Shown here: piece after piece, positions 62,678 to 64,000 of the stretch
How positions within the stretch are numbered: the first letter of the stretch is position 1
Layout of the letters: each line of letters starts with the position of its first letter
Source of the DNA: Rhodospirillaceae bacterium
GTDB taxonomy: Bacteria; Pseudomonadota; Alphaproteobacteria; UBA8366
Length of the DNA: 64,000 bases
Direction: 5' to 3'
NCBI GenBank assembly: GCA_002724395.1
Contig: PBOR01000043.1
Location: 28,740 to 92,739 of the forward strand
Notes under the pieces: model-generated
Databases searched by the model: none
Told to the model about the DNA's origin: nothing
Seen by the model: only the letters and a program-made list of their open reading frames with translations
Made by a program: the position numbers and the translations under genes

Positions 62678-64000
62678 TGTCCGCGACCGCACAAACCGTC
62701 GAACAAGTTAAAGCGCTTGGTGAGAAGTATGAATACGGTTTCTCCACCGATATCGAGTTAGAGCTGGCCCCCAAAGGACTAAGCGAAGATATCGTCCGTT
62801 TCATCTCTGCCAAAAAGAATGAACCCGAATGGCTTTTAGAATGGCGTCTAAAAGCCTATGCCCATTGGCTGACGATGGACGAGCCTCAATGGGCCAAGGT
62901 AGAGTTCCCAGCAATCGATTACCAAGATGCGTTTTACTATGCAGCGCCAAAATCAGATAACGACAAGCCAAAAAGCCTAGACGAAGTCAACCCGACGCTA
63001 CTAGAGACATACGAAAAACTCGGTATACCGTTAAGAGAACAAGAAATGTTGGCTGGTGTCGCAGTGGATGCGGTTTTCGACAGTGTTTCCGTCGCCACGA
63101 CCTATAAGGCCAAACTCGAAGAGCAAGGTATAATTTTTTGCTCTATTTCCGAAGCAGTGCAAAAACATCCAGAGCTAGTGCAAGAATACCTCGGGTCCGT
63201 CGTTCCCTATGGTGACAATAAACATGCATGTTTAAACTCTGCGGTCTTCACAGATGGTTCTTTCGTTTACATTCCAAGGGGAGTGCGCTGCCCTATGGAA
63301 CTCTCCACCTACTTTCGCATCAACGCTGAAAATACTGGGCAGTTTGAACGTACTCTAATTATTGCTGCCGAAGGCTCTTATGTGAGCTATCTAGAAGGCT
63401 GCACAGCGCCAATGCGGGACGAAAACCAATTGCATGCGGCGGTGGTTGAACTCGTTACACTCGACGATGCAGAAATTAAATATTCTACCGTACAAAATTG
63501 GTATCCGGGCGACGAAAACGGTGTCGGCGGCATTTATAACTTTGTAACTAAGCGCGGTGCATGTCGCGGGCTAAATTCAAAAATTTCCTGGACCCAGGTG
63601 GAAACCGGTTCGGCCATAACCTGGAAATATCCAAGCTGCATACTAGAGGGTGATAACTCGGTCGGTGAATTTTATTCTGTCGCTATCACCAACAATTGCC
63701 AACAAGCGGACACCGGTACGAAGATGATCCATTTGGGCAAAAACACGCGCTCCACAATCATAGCCAAAGGCATAGCCGCTGGTCGCTCAGACTCGACCTA
63801 TCGCGGCCAGGTAAAAATTATGCCCGGCGCCGAAAGCGCACGGAACTACACCCAATGCGACAGCCTTCTAATCGGAGACCAGTGTGGCGCACATACGGTG
63901 CCGTATATAGAATCCCGCAACCCGGCAGCGCAAATCGAACATGAAGCGACAACTGCGAAAATTAGCGAGGATCAGCTTTTTTATTGCCGTCAACGCGGGC
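62677..64000 (+). CDS. sufB: Fe-S cluster assembly scaffold SufB, N-terminal part
   Basis: SufB forms the SufBC2D complex that builds Fe-S clusters. About 441 codons are in the window, cut by the right edge of an expected ~490. The N-terminal [45 protein letters not shown] and [18 protein letters not shown] segments are diagnostic. It follows the Rrf2 gene directly (TAATG overlap), suggesting an Rrf2-sufB operon. Confidence 0.96.
   Translation, partial: MSATAQTVEQVKALGEKYEYGFSTDIELELAPKGLSEDIVRFISAKKNEPEWLLEWRLKAYAHWLTMDEPQWAKVEFPAIDYQDAFYYAAPKSDNDKPKSLDEVNPTLLETYEKLGIPLREQEMLAGVAVDAVFDSVSVATTYKAKLEEQGIIFCSISEAVQKHPELVQEYLGSVVPYGDNKHACLNSAVFTDGSFVYIPRGVRCPMELSTYFRINAENTGQFERTLIIAAEGSYVSYLEGCTAPMRDENQLHAAVVELVTLDDAEIKYSTVQNWYPGDENGVGGIYNFVTKRGACRGLNSKISWTQVETGSAITWKYPSCILEGDNSVGEFYSVAITNNCQQADTGTKMIHLGKNTRSTIIAKGIAAGRSDSTYRGQVKIMPGAESARNYTQCDSLLIGDQCGAHTVPYIESRNPAAQIEHEATTAKISEDQLFYCRQRG

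Noticed and set aside
1..64000. tRNA genes, CRISPR arrays, insertion sequences, prophage
   Set aside because: Read both strands for TPsiC-loop motifs, repeated spacers, transposase motifs and phage genes; none convincing.

Overview
The window reads as a chromosome segment of a Gram-negative alphaproteobacterium, most likely a Rhodospirillales-like or other early-branching lineage. The evidence is the bolA/J-protein/cobS/cobT cluster, a class I lysyl-tRNA synthetase, a TipF-like degenerate EAL protein, a lipid A/Kdo block, a MutL carrying the endonuclease motif, the alphaproteobacterial DinG-type helicase, and a small RNA that looks like the alphaproteobacterial alpha-r8 (MmgR/suhB) family. 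Coding density is high, with many 1-26 bp overlaps. I saw no tRNA, rRNA, CRISPR array, insertion sequence or prophage.

Layout. 1-2.7 kb: ribF (cut by the left edge), a MaoC hydratase, a DUF1289 protein and an MFS carrier with a palindrome over its -35 box. 2.8-6.7 kb: cobT, cobS (aerobic cobaltochelatase), a J-domain protein and bolA. 6.8-10.4 kb: a DUF2889 protein, a CorC/HlyC-type CBS membrane protein, aroB and aroK. 10.5-13.3 kb: a 46-residue membrane protein, xerD (no canonical start where the family begins; ATA is in the right place), accA and a lipoprotein. 13.4-22.1 kb: pgi-mutL, rsmD and rluB, tadA, purD, and xseA with an M23 peptidase. 22.1-26.9 kb: a lipid A operon on the minus strand (msbA-like exporter, DUF374 acyltransferase, waaA, lpxK). 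26.9-28.5 kb: mostly non-coding, with a surface-antigen-like lipoprotein and a minus-strand small RNA whose promoter carries PhaR-type operators.

28.5-40.1 kb: an M20-type amidohydrolase, ctaA, the sulfite reduction operon cysG-DUF2849-cysI-DUF934, and on the other strand korAB (2-oxoacid:ferredoxin oxidoreductase) and a ferredoxin-NADP reductase-like flavoprotein, with a divergent MarR regulator. 40.1-51.5 kb: a DinG-like helicase, class I lysyl-tRNA synthetase, a small unknown protein, an amidase, a DUF952 protein, pyrD, the TipF-like protein, a HAD phosphatase and a second MFS carrier. 51.8-58.8 kb: B12-dependent methylmalonyl-CoA mutase, a CaiB/BaiF CoA-transferase remnant, tgt, rpmB with its terminator, an lrp-GNAT-meaB operon and a divergent LysE exporter. 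58.8-64 kb: a 1069-residue membrane-anchored coiled-coil protein, then an Rrf2-type SUF regulator with an operator in its promoter and sufB, cut by the right edge.

Links between genes. CobS/CobT help make the B12 cofactor used by the mutase that MeaB protects. CysG makes the siroheme used by CysI. KorAB and the flavoprotein share a ferredoxin pool. The strongest unexpected signal is the small RNA at about 28.04-28.11 kb: an anti-Shine-Dalgarno loop, a terminator, and a promoter with two YTGC-N3-GCAR dyads in or near it and a third upstream. This suggests a PHB-granule regulatory RNA controlled by PhaR.
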